This document shows positions 1-6,002 of a stretch of 16,852 nucleotides of DNA, in pieces. This DNA is from an uncultured Collinsella sp. Its GTDB lineage: Bacteria; Actinomycetota; Coriobacteriia; Coriobacteriales; Coriobacteriaceae. The position numbers were made by a program, and so were the translations under genes. Where the stretch lies: positions 1 to 16,852 of the forward strand of contig CAAELZ010000066.1 in the NCBI GenBank assembly GCA_900756945.1, in the 5' to 3' direction. Each line of letters starts with the position of its first letter. Position 1 is the stretch's first letter. The notes under the pieces were generated by a model. That model saw nothing but the letters and a program-made list of their open reading frames with translations. It ran no database searches and was not told where the DNA came from.

Positions 1-26
1 CGGACATGCCGTCCTCCGATCTCCCG

Positions 27-45
27 GGGCCGGCCGATCCGGCCC
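27..45. other. GC-rich hairpin at the left edge
   Basis: Positions 27-33 (GGGCCGG) and 39-45 (CCGGCCC) form a perfect 7-bp stem around a 5-nt loop. No T-run follows on either strand, so it is not a convincing terminator. It may belong to the 3' flank of a gene outside the window. Nothing coding is recognised in positions 1-100. Confidence 0.35.
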
Positions 46-59
46 TCAGGGTATCGGGT

Positions 60-97
60 TCCCACATTCATCCGTACATGTACGGATGAATGTGGGA
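60..97. repeat. 38-bp perfect loopless palindrome
   Basis: The half-site TCCCACATTCATCCGTACA at 60-78 is followed directly by its exact reverse complement at 79-97. There is no loop and no following T-run, which argues against an ordinary intrinsic terminator and fits either a large dimeric operator or a palindromic repeat. A GATAAT hexamer that could serve as a -10 box lies at 115-120, so the palindrome would cover the -35 side of such a promoter. The regulator, if any, is unknown. Confidence 0.6.
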
Positions 98-144
98 GGG
101 GTTCGGATAAAGTCGATAATCAAGGACGGTAAAACGATGCGAAA

Positions 145-170
145 GGCGGTCCTTCGGGGCCGTCTTTTTT
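145..170 (+). terminator. Intrinsic terminator with UUCG tetraloop
   Basis: An 8-bp stem (145-152 with 157-164, two G-U pairs) is closed by a TTCG loop and followed by six T residues at 165-170. It sits upstream of the TIGR02452-type gene. It either ends a transcript entering from the left or acts as a leader attenuator. AAGGAC at 122-127 can pair with GTCCTT at 149-154 and would break the terminator stem. Confidence 0.7.
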
Positions 171-334
171 GTGCGCGGCGGGGTATCATGGATGGGAAAA
201 GCCGATAGCGGCAGCGACAGGAAAGGTGGCCACGTAGGGCAGACGTCGACAACAGGAACCGTAACCGCAGGTCCAACCGAGCGGGTCAGCCCAATCCCAA
301 GCGCGAGGCCCGTGCCAAGGCCGCCGAGCGTCAC

Positions 335-1369
335 GTGGCAACTGTGTCCGAAGCGTGCGCCAAGGATATCGAGCGTTCGCTTGCCGGTGTTCGCGAGTTT
401 GACGGTATGCCTGCCGGCTTTGTCGCGGCGATGAAGGCCAAGGTTCAGAGTGCTGTGGCCCCCGAAGAGCAGGTCGCCGAGGACGTCGAGAACGCGGAGA
501 CTGCCGAGGTCGAGGCAGCGCCCGAGACCGAGGCGGCGCCCGAGCCCGTCGAGGAGCCTGCCGAGGAAATCGCCGAAGCTGAGTCCGCGCCTGCTGAGGA
601 GCCCGCTCCGGTCCTGCCCGAGGTCACTGTGCTTGATGCCTCCGCCACGCAGGCAATCCTCGATAACGGTCGCGGCTATGCGCAGTTCTGCGACATGGCC
701 GTGCTCGCCTTTGCCTCGTTTACCAATCCGGGCGGTGGATATATTCAGGGTTATCTGGGCCAGGAGGCCACGCTGTGCGCCGATTCGTATCTGTACAACG
801 TTCTCGATAGGCAGCGTAAGTGGTACGGCGAGAACCGTCGCCGCAACATCAACTGCGAGCTCTATCGTAACCGTGCCCTAGTGGTGCCTGCGGTGCGCTT
901 CGACCGCAACCACGTGCATGCATACGCCGACGTGATCGTGGCCGCCGCGCCCAACGTTAAGCGCGCCCGCCAGGAGTATCGCGTGAGCGACGATGCTCTG
1001 CTGGATGCCCTGCGCGACCGCATTCGCTTTGTGCTCGCCATCTGCGACGAGTTGGGTCGCGAGAAGCTCGTGCTGGGCGCATGGGGCTGCGACAACAACG
1101 GCTTTGATGCCGAGGCCGTGGCCGAGCTCTTCCGCAAGGAGCTCGCATCGGGCGACTTCAAGGTCAAGCAGGTCTTCTTTGCCGTGCCCTCTACGCGCTG
1201 GGACGAGGACTTCGCCAAATTCGAGCACGTGCTGGCAAACTTCCCCGAGCGAAACGAGGAGTCCTATGCTCAGGTTGCCGCCCGCGCCGCAGCCGCCCGT
1301 GCCGCCGAGCAGGCTCAGGCCGCTGCCGAGGATGACGAGGATGACGACGACTGGCGCAAGTACCTGTAA
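335..1369 (+). CDS. TIGR02452/DUF2263 family protein (microbial PARG-like), 5' end uncertain
   Basis: Members of this family with a full signature remove ADP-ribose chains from proteins (bacterial-type poly(ADP-ribose) glycohydrolase, macrodomain-like fold). The family core is visible: NPGGG (residues 131-135), then QEA (143-145), and LGAWGC (247-252). The expected signature is GGG-x6-8-QEE; here the spacing fits but the second Glu, the catalytic one in characterised enzymes, is Ala145. A Glu/Ala/Pro-rich acidic stretch fills about residues 42-100, and the C-terminus is an Ala-rich helix ending in an Asp/Glu run. The only in-frame start after the TAG at 206 is GTG at 335, which has no Shine-Dalgarno, although the frame already looks coding from about 240. 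A single missing base near 225-240 would join it to ATG 192 and give about 392 residues. Family call is firm; catalytic activity is doubtful. Confidence 0.75.
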   Translation: MATVSEACAKDIERSLAGVREFDGMPAGFVAAMKAKVQSAVAPEEQVAEDVENAETAEVEAAPETEAAPEPVEEPAEEIAEAESAPAEEPAPVLPEVTVLDASATQAILDNGRGYAQFCDMAVLAFASFTNPGGGYIQGYLGQEATLCADSYLYNVLDRQRKWYGENRRRNINCELYRNRALVVPAVRFDRNHVHAYADVIVAAAPNVKRARQEYRVSDDALLDALRDRIRFVLAICDELGREKLVLGAWGCDNNGFDAEAVAELFRKELASGDFKVKQVFFAVPSTRWDEDFAKFEHVLANFPERNEESYAQVAARAAAARAAEQAQAAAEDDEDDDDWRKYL

Positions 1370-1394
1370 ACTGTGCGCGTGATGCGATATACCG

Positions 1395-1425
1395 AGCCGA
1401 CGGGGGCTGCTCCCGTCGGCTTTTT
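1395..1425 (+). terminator. Intrinsic terminator after the PARG-like gene
   Basis: GCCGACGGG at 1396-1404 pairs perfectly with CCCGTCGGC at 1412-1420 around a 7-nt loop, and five T residues follow at 1421-1425. It lies 26 bp after the stop of the PARG-like gene and just before the ribosome site of the hydrolase gene, so the two genes are probably separate transcripts. Confidence 0.85.
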
Positions 1426-1444
1426 ATTGAGTGGGGAGCTTACG

Positions 1445-2104
1445 ATGAAAAACGTTCTGTGCTTTGGTGACAGCAACACCTATGGCTATGATCCGGCGGG
1501 TATGCGCGACGGCACCGCAGTGCGCTATGCGCAGGATGTGCGCTGGTGCGGCGTGGTGCAGCGTGACCTGGGTGAGGGCTGGCATGTGATTGAGGAAGGT
1601 CTAAATGGTCGCACGACGGTGCGCGACGATATGTGCCATCTGGACACCAACCTCAACGGCATTCGCGCGCTTCCGATGCTGCTCGAGGCCCATAAGCCGC
1701 TGGATGCGATCGTGATCATGCTGGGCACCAACGACTGCAAGACGGTCTTTAACGTGACAGCTTCCGATATCGCCCGTGGCGCCATGGCGCTGATTCGCGC
1801 CGTCCGCGCGTTTGCCTGGACCGATGCCGCGCCCTGCCCACGGATTCTGCTGATGGCACCTATCAAGATTAAGCCGCAGATCGCCGATGTATATATGACC
1901 GATTTTGACGAGCGTTCCGTCGAGGCATCTGAACATTTTGGCGAGTACTATGCGCACGTGGCCGAGCAGTTTGGCTGCGACTTTTTGAATGCCGCCGAGT
2001 TTGCCGAGCCGGGCGATATCGACTATCTGCATATGATGCCCGAAAGCCACGAGAGCTTGGGACATGCCGTGGCAGCCAAGCTCCAAGAGATGCTCGGTGA
2101 GTAG
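1445..2104 (+). CDS. SGNH/GDSL-type hydrolase (arylesterase-like)
   Basis: This 219-residue protein is a cytoplasmic-looking SGNH esterase with no signal peptide. Block I is FGDSN with the nucleophile Ser10. The EEGLNGRTTV stretch supplies the Gly of block II. GTND (94-97) gives the block III Asn. Asp193 and His196 in DYLH complete the triad. This pattern resembles the subfamily of 7-aminocephalosporanic-acid deacetylase-like arylesterases, but the natural ester is not predictable. ATG 1445 is chosen because GGGGAG lies at 1433-1438, and because the longer in-frame alternative from 1373 would run through the preceding terminator. The gene is flanked on both sides by intrinsic terminators and appears monocistronic. 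Confidence 0.9.
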   Translation: MKNVLCFGDSNTYGYDPAGMRDGTAVRYAQDVRWCGVVQRDLGEGWHVIEEGLNGRTTVRDDMCHLDTNLNGIRALPMLLEAHKPLDAIVIMLGTNDCKTVFNVTASDIARGAMALIRAVRAFAWTDAAPCPRILLMAPIKIKPQIADVYMTDFDERSVEASEHFGEYYAHVAEQFGCDFLNAAEFAEPGDIDYLHMMPESHESLGHAVAAKLQEMLGE

Positions 2105-2113
2105 CGCGACCCC

Positions 2114-2153
2114 AAGCCACCGCAAAGGGGACAGGCACCTTTGCGGTGGTTTT
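2114..2153 (+). terminator. Intrinsic terminator built from a GGGGACAGGCACC-type element
   Basis: CCACCGCAAAGG at 2117-2128 pairs perfectly with CCTTTGCGGTGG at 2138-2149, with flanking A-T pairs and TTTT at 2150-2153. The stem-loop contains AAAGGGGACAGGCACCTTT, a form I associate with widely dispersed bacterial repeats. It lies 12 bp after the hydrolase stop codon and 30 bp before the next start codon. Confidence 0.8.
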
Positions 2154-2183
2154 GCCCGGGTAAACGAACGGATTGGCTGCCAT

Positions 2184-2795
2184 ATGGGCATGGACGAGCT
2201 CATCGACCTCTTTGCCGAGGGCGATGAGCTCGTCTCCAATACCGCTTTTGAGGATTTGGATCTTGCCTACGACGTGGCGAACGGCGCGACCTTCGATGGC
2301 GTTGTGTTCCGATCTTGCGAGTTCGATAGCGTTGACTGGAGCGGCTCGACGTTTCGCGACGTGGTGTTTCGCGGTTGCCGCTTTATCCGCTGCAACATGG
2401 AAGGCTGCTGGCTCAGCCGCTGCGACTTCGTTGACTGCTCGGCACCGGGACTCAACTTGCTCAAGGCGCGCCTGTCGAGCGTGTCGTTTGGATCGTGCGA
2501 TTTGAGCTATGCGAACCTTTCGGAGGGACGCATTGGCCCTATGACAGCATGCGATACACGTCTGAGAGAGGCTGCGTTTCAGGGTGCCAAGCTGGGTCAG
2601 ATACGCCTGGATGGCTGTGACCTGACGCGTGTTGATGTGTTCAAGACGTCGCTTTCCGGCGTTGATGTGTCGCGCTGTACATTTGCAGCGCCCGTTGTTT
2701 CGGGCGATTACCATGAGTTGCGTGGCTTGACGGTCAATGCCGAGCAGGCGCTGGCACTCTCGGGTTTGTTGGGAATTCAACTCGCCGACGAATAG
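2184..2795 (+). CDS. Pentapeptide-repeat-like protein
   Basis: This 203-residue protein shows a five-residue periodicity with hydrophobic or aromatic centres from about residue 20 to 170. Examples are ATFDGVVFRSCEFDSVDW, STFRDVVFRGCRF and SLSGVDVSRCTF. That is the pattern of A(D/N)LxF-type repeats that fold into a right-handed quadrilateral beta-helix. Many Cys residues occupy repeat positions. There is no signal peptide or membrane segment. Family members include DNA-gyrase-protecting DNA mimics and many proteins of unknown role, so function cannot be assigned. The start is uncertain: ATG 2184 and ATG 2190 are both possible and neither has a good Shine-Dalgarno. The preceding terminator ends 30 bp upstream, so a promoter may overlap it. 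Confidence 0.7.
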   Translation: MGMDELIDLFAEGDELVSNTAFEDLDLAYDVANGATFDGVVFRSCEFDSVDWSGSTFRDVVFRGCRFIRCNMEGCWLSRCDFVDCSAPGLNLLKARLSSVSFGSCDLSYANLSEGRIGPMTACDTRLREAAFQGAKLGQIRLDGCDLTRVDVFKTSLSGVDVSRCTFAAPVVSGDYHELRGLTVNAEQALALSGLLGIQLADE

Positions 2796-2831
2796 GCGCT
2801 CTGGTCCTTTGCTCGACCGCTATCTAAAATC

Positions 2832-2896
2832 AAACCGTCGCAACATTTAATGATTTTTCGCGTTTGCACGATTTTCATCGAATGTTGCGACGGTTT
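2832..2896. terminator. Long stem-loop between convergent genes (bidirectional terminator)
   Basis: AAACCGTCGCAACATT at 2832-2847 pairs perfectly over 16 bp with 2881-2896, enclosing a 33-nt interior in which ATGA (2850-2853) can pair with TCAT (2875-2878). T-runs follow on the plus strand (2893-2898), and a weaker T-rich stretch follows on the minus strand. It lies between the ends of the pentapeptide-repeat gene (plus) and thiD (minus). A second weaker hairpin, 2907-2914 with 2926-2933, lies closer to thiD. Confidence 0.7.
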
Positions 2897-2940
2897 TTGG
2901 TGCAAGGTAGCCTGTCTCTTTTTGGCAGGTTACTGGCTAT

Positions 2941-3771
2941 TTAGTACTGCCACATGTGGTTGACAGGGCCGGAGCCTTTGCCCATGTTCAGGCCGGCGGC
3001 CAGAGCGCCTGTCAGGTATGCCTTGCCCGCATTGACGGCATCGGCAAGATCCATGCCCTGGGCCAGCGCGCAGGCGATGGCGGACGAAAGCGTGCAGCCG
3101 GTGCCGTGTGTGTTGTCGGTCTCGATGCGCTTGTGGCGGAACCACGTGGTGAGCGGATCGCCCAGATGGTTGCCCTCGTCATCGAGTGGCGCGGGTTCGG
3201 CCAATACATCGTTGGCCTCGTTGACAAGATGCCCACCCTTAACGAGGGATGCGCAACCAAAGCGGCGGGTGAGGAGCATGGCAGCATTTTGCTGTGTGCG
3301 CTCGGAGTCGACCTCGTAGTCAAGCAGGGCCATGGCCTCGGGAATATTGGGCGTGATGACGGTTGCTAGTGGGAACAGGCGGCGGGTGAGCGCCTCGGCG
3401 GCATCTTCGGCAATCAGCCGTGCGCCCGAGGTGGCTACCATGACGGGGTCGACGACCACGTTTGTCGCGTTCCAGGCGCTCAGGCGGTCGGCGATAACCT
3501 CGATAATCTCGGCAGAGGAAACCATGCCGATCTTGACGGCGCTGGGGCGGATATCGTCAAATACGGCGTCGATCTGCGCAGCGACGATATCAGGGGAGAT
3601 ATTCTGCACGGCGGTGACACCGAGCGTGTTTTGTGCGGTGATGGCGGTGATGGCCGTCTCGGCATACAGGCGGTGCGCCGTGATGGTCTTGATGTCGGCC
3701 TGAATGCCGGCGCCACCGCTGGAATCGGATCCTGCGATGGATAGAACGGCAGGTACCTTACTGCGATCCAT
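2941..3771 (-). CDS. thiD: Hydroxymethylpyrimidine/phosphomethylpyrimidine kinase
   Basis: ThiD phosphorylates HMP and HMP-phosphate with ATP to give HMP-PP, the pyrimidine half of thiamine. The 276-residue protein has the ribokinase-like fold markers in order: AGSDSSGGAGIQAD (13-26) for substrate binding, VVDPVMVATSG (106-116), and HGTGC (222-226), whose Cys226 and anion hole match the catalytic loop of known ThiD. The start ATG at 3771 has AAGGGAGC just upstream. The gene lies 180 bp downstream of thiC on the same strand, separated by a GC-rich hairpin and a TATAAT box, so it may have its own promoter as well as read-through from thiC. No ThiE domain is fused and no other thiamine gene is present in the window. 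Confidence 0.95.
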   Translation of the reverse strand: MDRSKVPAVLSIAGSDSSGGAGIQADIKTITAHRLYAETAITAITAQNTLGVTAVQNISPDIVAAQIDAVFDDIRPSAVKIGMVSSAEIIEVIADRLSAWNATNVVVDPVMVATSGARLIAEDAAEALTRRLFPLATVITPNIPEAMALLDYEVDSERTQQNAAMLLTRRFGCASLVKGGHLVNEANDVLAEPAPLDDEGNHLGDPLTTWFRHKRIETDNTHGTGCTLSSAIACALAQGMDLADAVNAGKAYLTGALAAGLNMGKGSGPVNHMWQY

Positions 3772-3817
3772 GTTTGCTCCCTTGTTCGGTCGGAATCAAA
3801 TGGGTCTTTAAGCCAGC

Positions 3818-3823
3818 ATTATA
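3818..3823 (-). promoter_or_regulatory. Candidate -10 box (TATAAT) for thiD
   Basis: A perfect TATAAT on the minus strand lies 46 bp upstream of the thiD start. No convincing -35 is seen at 16-18 bp. It overlaps the T-rich tail of the preceding hairpin, so assignment as a promoter is tentative. Confidence 0.35.
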
Positions 3824-3858
3824 AAGATGCCCGGGCCGACTCTATGTCGAACCCGGGC
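3824..3858 (-). terminator. GC-rich hairpin between thiC and thiD
   Basis: GCCCGGG at 3829-3835 pairs with CCCGGGC at 3852-3858, continued by CGAC/GTCG inside, with a TCTAT loop. Read on the minus strand, it is followed by ATCTTTAT. This could be a partial terminator after thiC. The T-tract is short, so read-through into thiD is possible. Confidence 0.5.
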
Positions 3859-3951
3859 GGGCGATGCAATCTTTACGCAAATGTAAGCAAATGTTCACAC
3901 GTCAACAACGGTCGACGTCGCGGTGCTTCCAAAAGCAATCGTGGCGACGAG

Positions 3952-5286
3952 TTAGTCCTCCATGCCGAGGTCGATTGTCGTGCCCTCGAACACCTTGTTG
4001 ACAGTGCGGACGGCGCACATCTTGCCGCACATGGTGCAGGTTCCCTCAGTGGCGGCGGGGGATTCCTCGTAGCGCTTCTTGCCGGTGACCGGGTCGAGGG
4101 CGCACTTCCACATGGCGTCCCAGTCGAGCTTGCGGCGTGCCTGGCCCATCTTGTCGTCCATGTCACGGGCGTGCGGTACCTTCTTGGCGATGTCGGCGGC
4201 GTGTGCGGCAATCTTGGTGGCCATGAGGCCATCGAGCACGTCCTGGGCGTTAGGCAGGCATAGGTGCTCTGCCGGTGTCACGTAGCACAGGAAGTCGGCG
4301 CCGGAACTGGCGGAGATGGCGCCACCAATGGCGGCGGTGATGTGGTCGTAGCCTACGCCGATATCGGTCACCAGCGGCCCCAGCACATAGAACGGGGCGT
4401 TGTGGCACAGGCGCTTCTGCAGCTTCATGTTGGCTGCGATCTCGTCGAGCGCCATGTGACCCGGGCCCTCGACCATAACCTGGACGCCGGCGGCCCAGGC
4501 GCGCTTGCACAGCTTGCCCAGCTCGATCATCTCGGCGGTCTCGGTTGCGTCGTTGGAGTCGTAGAGACAACCCGGGCGGCAGGAGTCGCCGAGCGAGATC
4601 GTCACGTCGTATTCGTGGCAGATCTCGAGCACCTCGTCGTAGAACTCGTAGAAGGGGTTCTCGTTACCGGTGACCTCCATCCAGCCAAACAGCAGCGAGC
4701 CGCCGCGGCTGACGATGTTCATCAGGCGGCCGGTCTCCTTAAAGGTCTTGATGACCGATTTGTTGATGCCGCAGTGGATGGTCATAAAGTCCACGCCGTC
4801 CTCGGCGTGTGCGCGCACGACCTCGAGCAGGTCGTCCTTGGTAAGCTTGACCAGCGGCTTTTCCATGTAGCCGATGGCGTCGTACATCGGCACCGTGCCC
4901 ACCATGAGCGGCGTCTCGTCGATGAGCTGCTGGCGGAACTGGCGCGTCTTGCCCGAGTTGGAGAGGTCCATGATGGCGTCGGCGCCAAAGTCCTCGGCGA
5001 TCTTGACCTTCTTCCATTCCTCGGCGGCATCGGCCTTGTCGCCCGAGATGCCCAGGTTGACGTTGACCTTGGTGGCCAGGCCCTCGCCGACACCAAAGGC
5101 GCGCATGCCCTTTTTGATATGCACGATGTTGGCGGGAATGGCGATGCGGCCGTCGGCCACGCGCTCGCGGATGTACTCGGGGTCGCGATGCTCGCGCTCG
5201 GCGACTTCCTTCATCTGCGGCGTGATCTGCCCGGCGCGGGCGAAGTCGATTTGCGTGACGAGCTTGGGCTCGGTCTGTGTGCTCAT
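3952..5286 (-). CDS. thiC: Phosphomethylpyrimidine synthase (HMP-P synthase)
   Basis: ThiC is the radical-SAM enzyme that rearranges aminoimidazole ribotide into HMP phosphate. The 444-residue protein is the short form lacking the long N-terminal extension of the enterobacterial enzyme. Recognisable segments include KVNVNLGISGD, DAIMDLSNSGKTR, the VEGPGHMALDEI region, and SGADFLCYVTPAEHL. The C-terminal CTMCGKMC (Cys417, 420 and 424) binds the iron-sulfur cluster. Its spacing is C-x2-C-x3-C rather than the C-x2-C-x4-C of the E. coli enzyme, a form I associate with anaerobes and archaea. The start is taken as ATG 5286 because AAGGGAGC lies at the right distance. The upstream in-frame ATG at 5310 lies inside the riboswitch aptamer. 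It is the first gene of a thiC-thiD arrangement. Confidence 0.95.
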   Translation of the reverse strand: MSTQTEPKLVTQIDFARAGQITPQMKEVAEREHRDPEYIRERVADGRIAIPANIVHIKKGMRAFGVGEGLATKVNVNLGISGDKADAAEEWKKVKIAEDFGADAIMDLSNSGKTRQFRQQLIDETPLMVGTVPMYDAIGYMEKPLVKLTKDDLLEVVRAHAEDGVDFMTIHCGINKSVIKTFKETGRLMNIVSRGGSLLFGWMEVTGNENPFYEFYDEVLEICHEYDVTISLGDSCRPGCLYDSNDATETAEMIELGKLCKRAWAAGVQVMVEGPGHMALDEIAANMKLQKRLCHNAPFYVLGPLVTDIGVGYDHITAAIGGAISASSGADFLCYVTPAEHLCLPNAQDVLDGLMATKIAAHAADIAKKVPHARDMDDKMGQARRKLDWDAMWKCALDPVTGKKRYEESPAATEGTCTMCGKMCAVRTVNKVFEGTTIDLGMED

Positions 5287-5292
5287 TGGCAC

Positions 5293-5386
5293 GGCTCCCT
5301 TCGTTGGCATTACCCATATCAGGTTTGCGGGTCAGGGCGGGCGCGCCCAGTCTCAGCCTGCCGTCTTGTCCTGCAAGTTCCCCGTT
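5293..5386 (-). promoter_or_regulatory. TPP riboswitch (thi box) in the thiC leader
   Basis: The minus-strand leader carries the conserved aptamer pieces in order: CGGGGAAC at the 5' side, GGCTGAGA, ACCCGCAAACCTGAT, and GGGTAATGCCAACGAAGGGA. The last segment contains the AAGGGAG Shine-Dalgarno of thiC, and no terminator lies between the aptamer and the start codon. This suggests TPP binding masks the ribosome site (translational control) rather than causing attenuation. Confidence 0.92.
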
Positions 5387-5401
5387 TATGTAATGGGCTC
5401 A

Positions 5402-5407
5402 AGTATA
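5402..5407 (-). promoter_or_regulatory. Candidate -10 box (TATACT) for thiC
   Basis: TATACT on the minus strand lies about 16 bp upstream of the first conserved aptamer bases, which is where a thiC transcript should begin. No strong -35 is visible. Confidence 0.4.
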
Positions 5408-5457
5408 GCTCGAATGGGTACGATTGGCCTAACGAGCGTGCCTGTGGGGAGGCGAAC

Positions 5458-5979
5458 ATGGAAGACAAGCATCTATATCGAGAGACGCAATGGGATGTAT
5501 CGGCCGAGGAAAGCCGTGCGCACCATGGCCTTGTCGCGATTGGTTTTGCGGTGCTTGCCGTGCTGGTGATTGCCTTTTGTATCTGGACGTTTGGTGGTCG
5601 CGGCGGCGCTGCATGGGAGTTCGAGGCTGATGATAACCTACCGATTATGACGGTGAGGAGTACTGGCGGTAATGCCAATACGCTCGCCGTTCCGGGCGAC
5701 TATTGGTATCCGTGCGATGGATTTGTCCAGCTGCAGCTGAGTGGTGGGTCCATTCCAGGTGAAGAAATCGAACGCGTGACGTTTGATGCGACGCTCAAAA
5801 CGCTGACGGTCGAGCTCAAAGATCAAGGGGATGTGCCCACGACGATGGATATCGCGCTGACGGAATGGCGCCTGGAGCCCCCGTCGGGCGTCAAAGTATC
5901 CGACGTAGAGCACGTTAAGATTACCTACCAAGATGGCTCGACGAGCGAGATTGCAAAGGCCGACGGCTTGGCGGAGTAA
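5458..5979 (+). CDS. Single-pass membrane protein of unknown function
   Basis: I do not recognise a family. The 173-residue protein has a charged cytoplasmic N-terminus (1-23), one strong hydrophobic helix (about 24-45, GLVAIGFAVLAVLVIAFCIW), and then an extracytoplasmic domain of about 125 residues. That domain alternates short beta-like stretches (ITLTVELKDQ-like pattern, EHVKITYQDGS), which suggests a small beta-sandwich. There is no lipobox. The start is ATG 5458 with GGGGAGG at 5446-5452. It is divergent from thiC, and its leader region overlaps the thiC promoter side. Its end is 23 bp from the convergent yaaA stop codon. No functional link to thiamine is visible in the sequence. Confidence 0.8.
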   Translation: MEDKHLYRETQWDVSAEESRAHHGLVAIGFAVLAVLVIAFCIWTFGGRGGAAWEFEADDNLPIMTVRSTGGNANTLAVPGDYWYPCDGFVQLQLSGGSIPGEEIERVTFDATLKTLTVELKDQGDVPTTMDIALTEWRLEPPSGVKVSDVEHVKITYQDGSTSEIAKADGLAE

Positions 5980-6002
5980 CGGGGTGTTTGGAAACGGCGG
6001 GT

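Noticed and set aside
194..206. Slippery-looking G GGA AAA right after ATG 192 as a programmed -1 frameshift
   Set aside because: A -1 slip there would run into TAG at 206-208 after two codons, so it cannot produce the PARG-like protein.
4264..5979. Long plus-strand open frame opposite thiC running into the membrane protein gene
   Set aside because: It is antisense to a certain thiC gene and passes through the TPP riboswitch. Only the part from ATG 5458, with its own ribosome site, is accepted.
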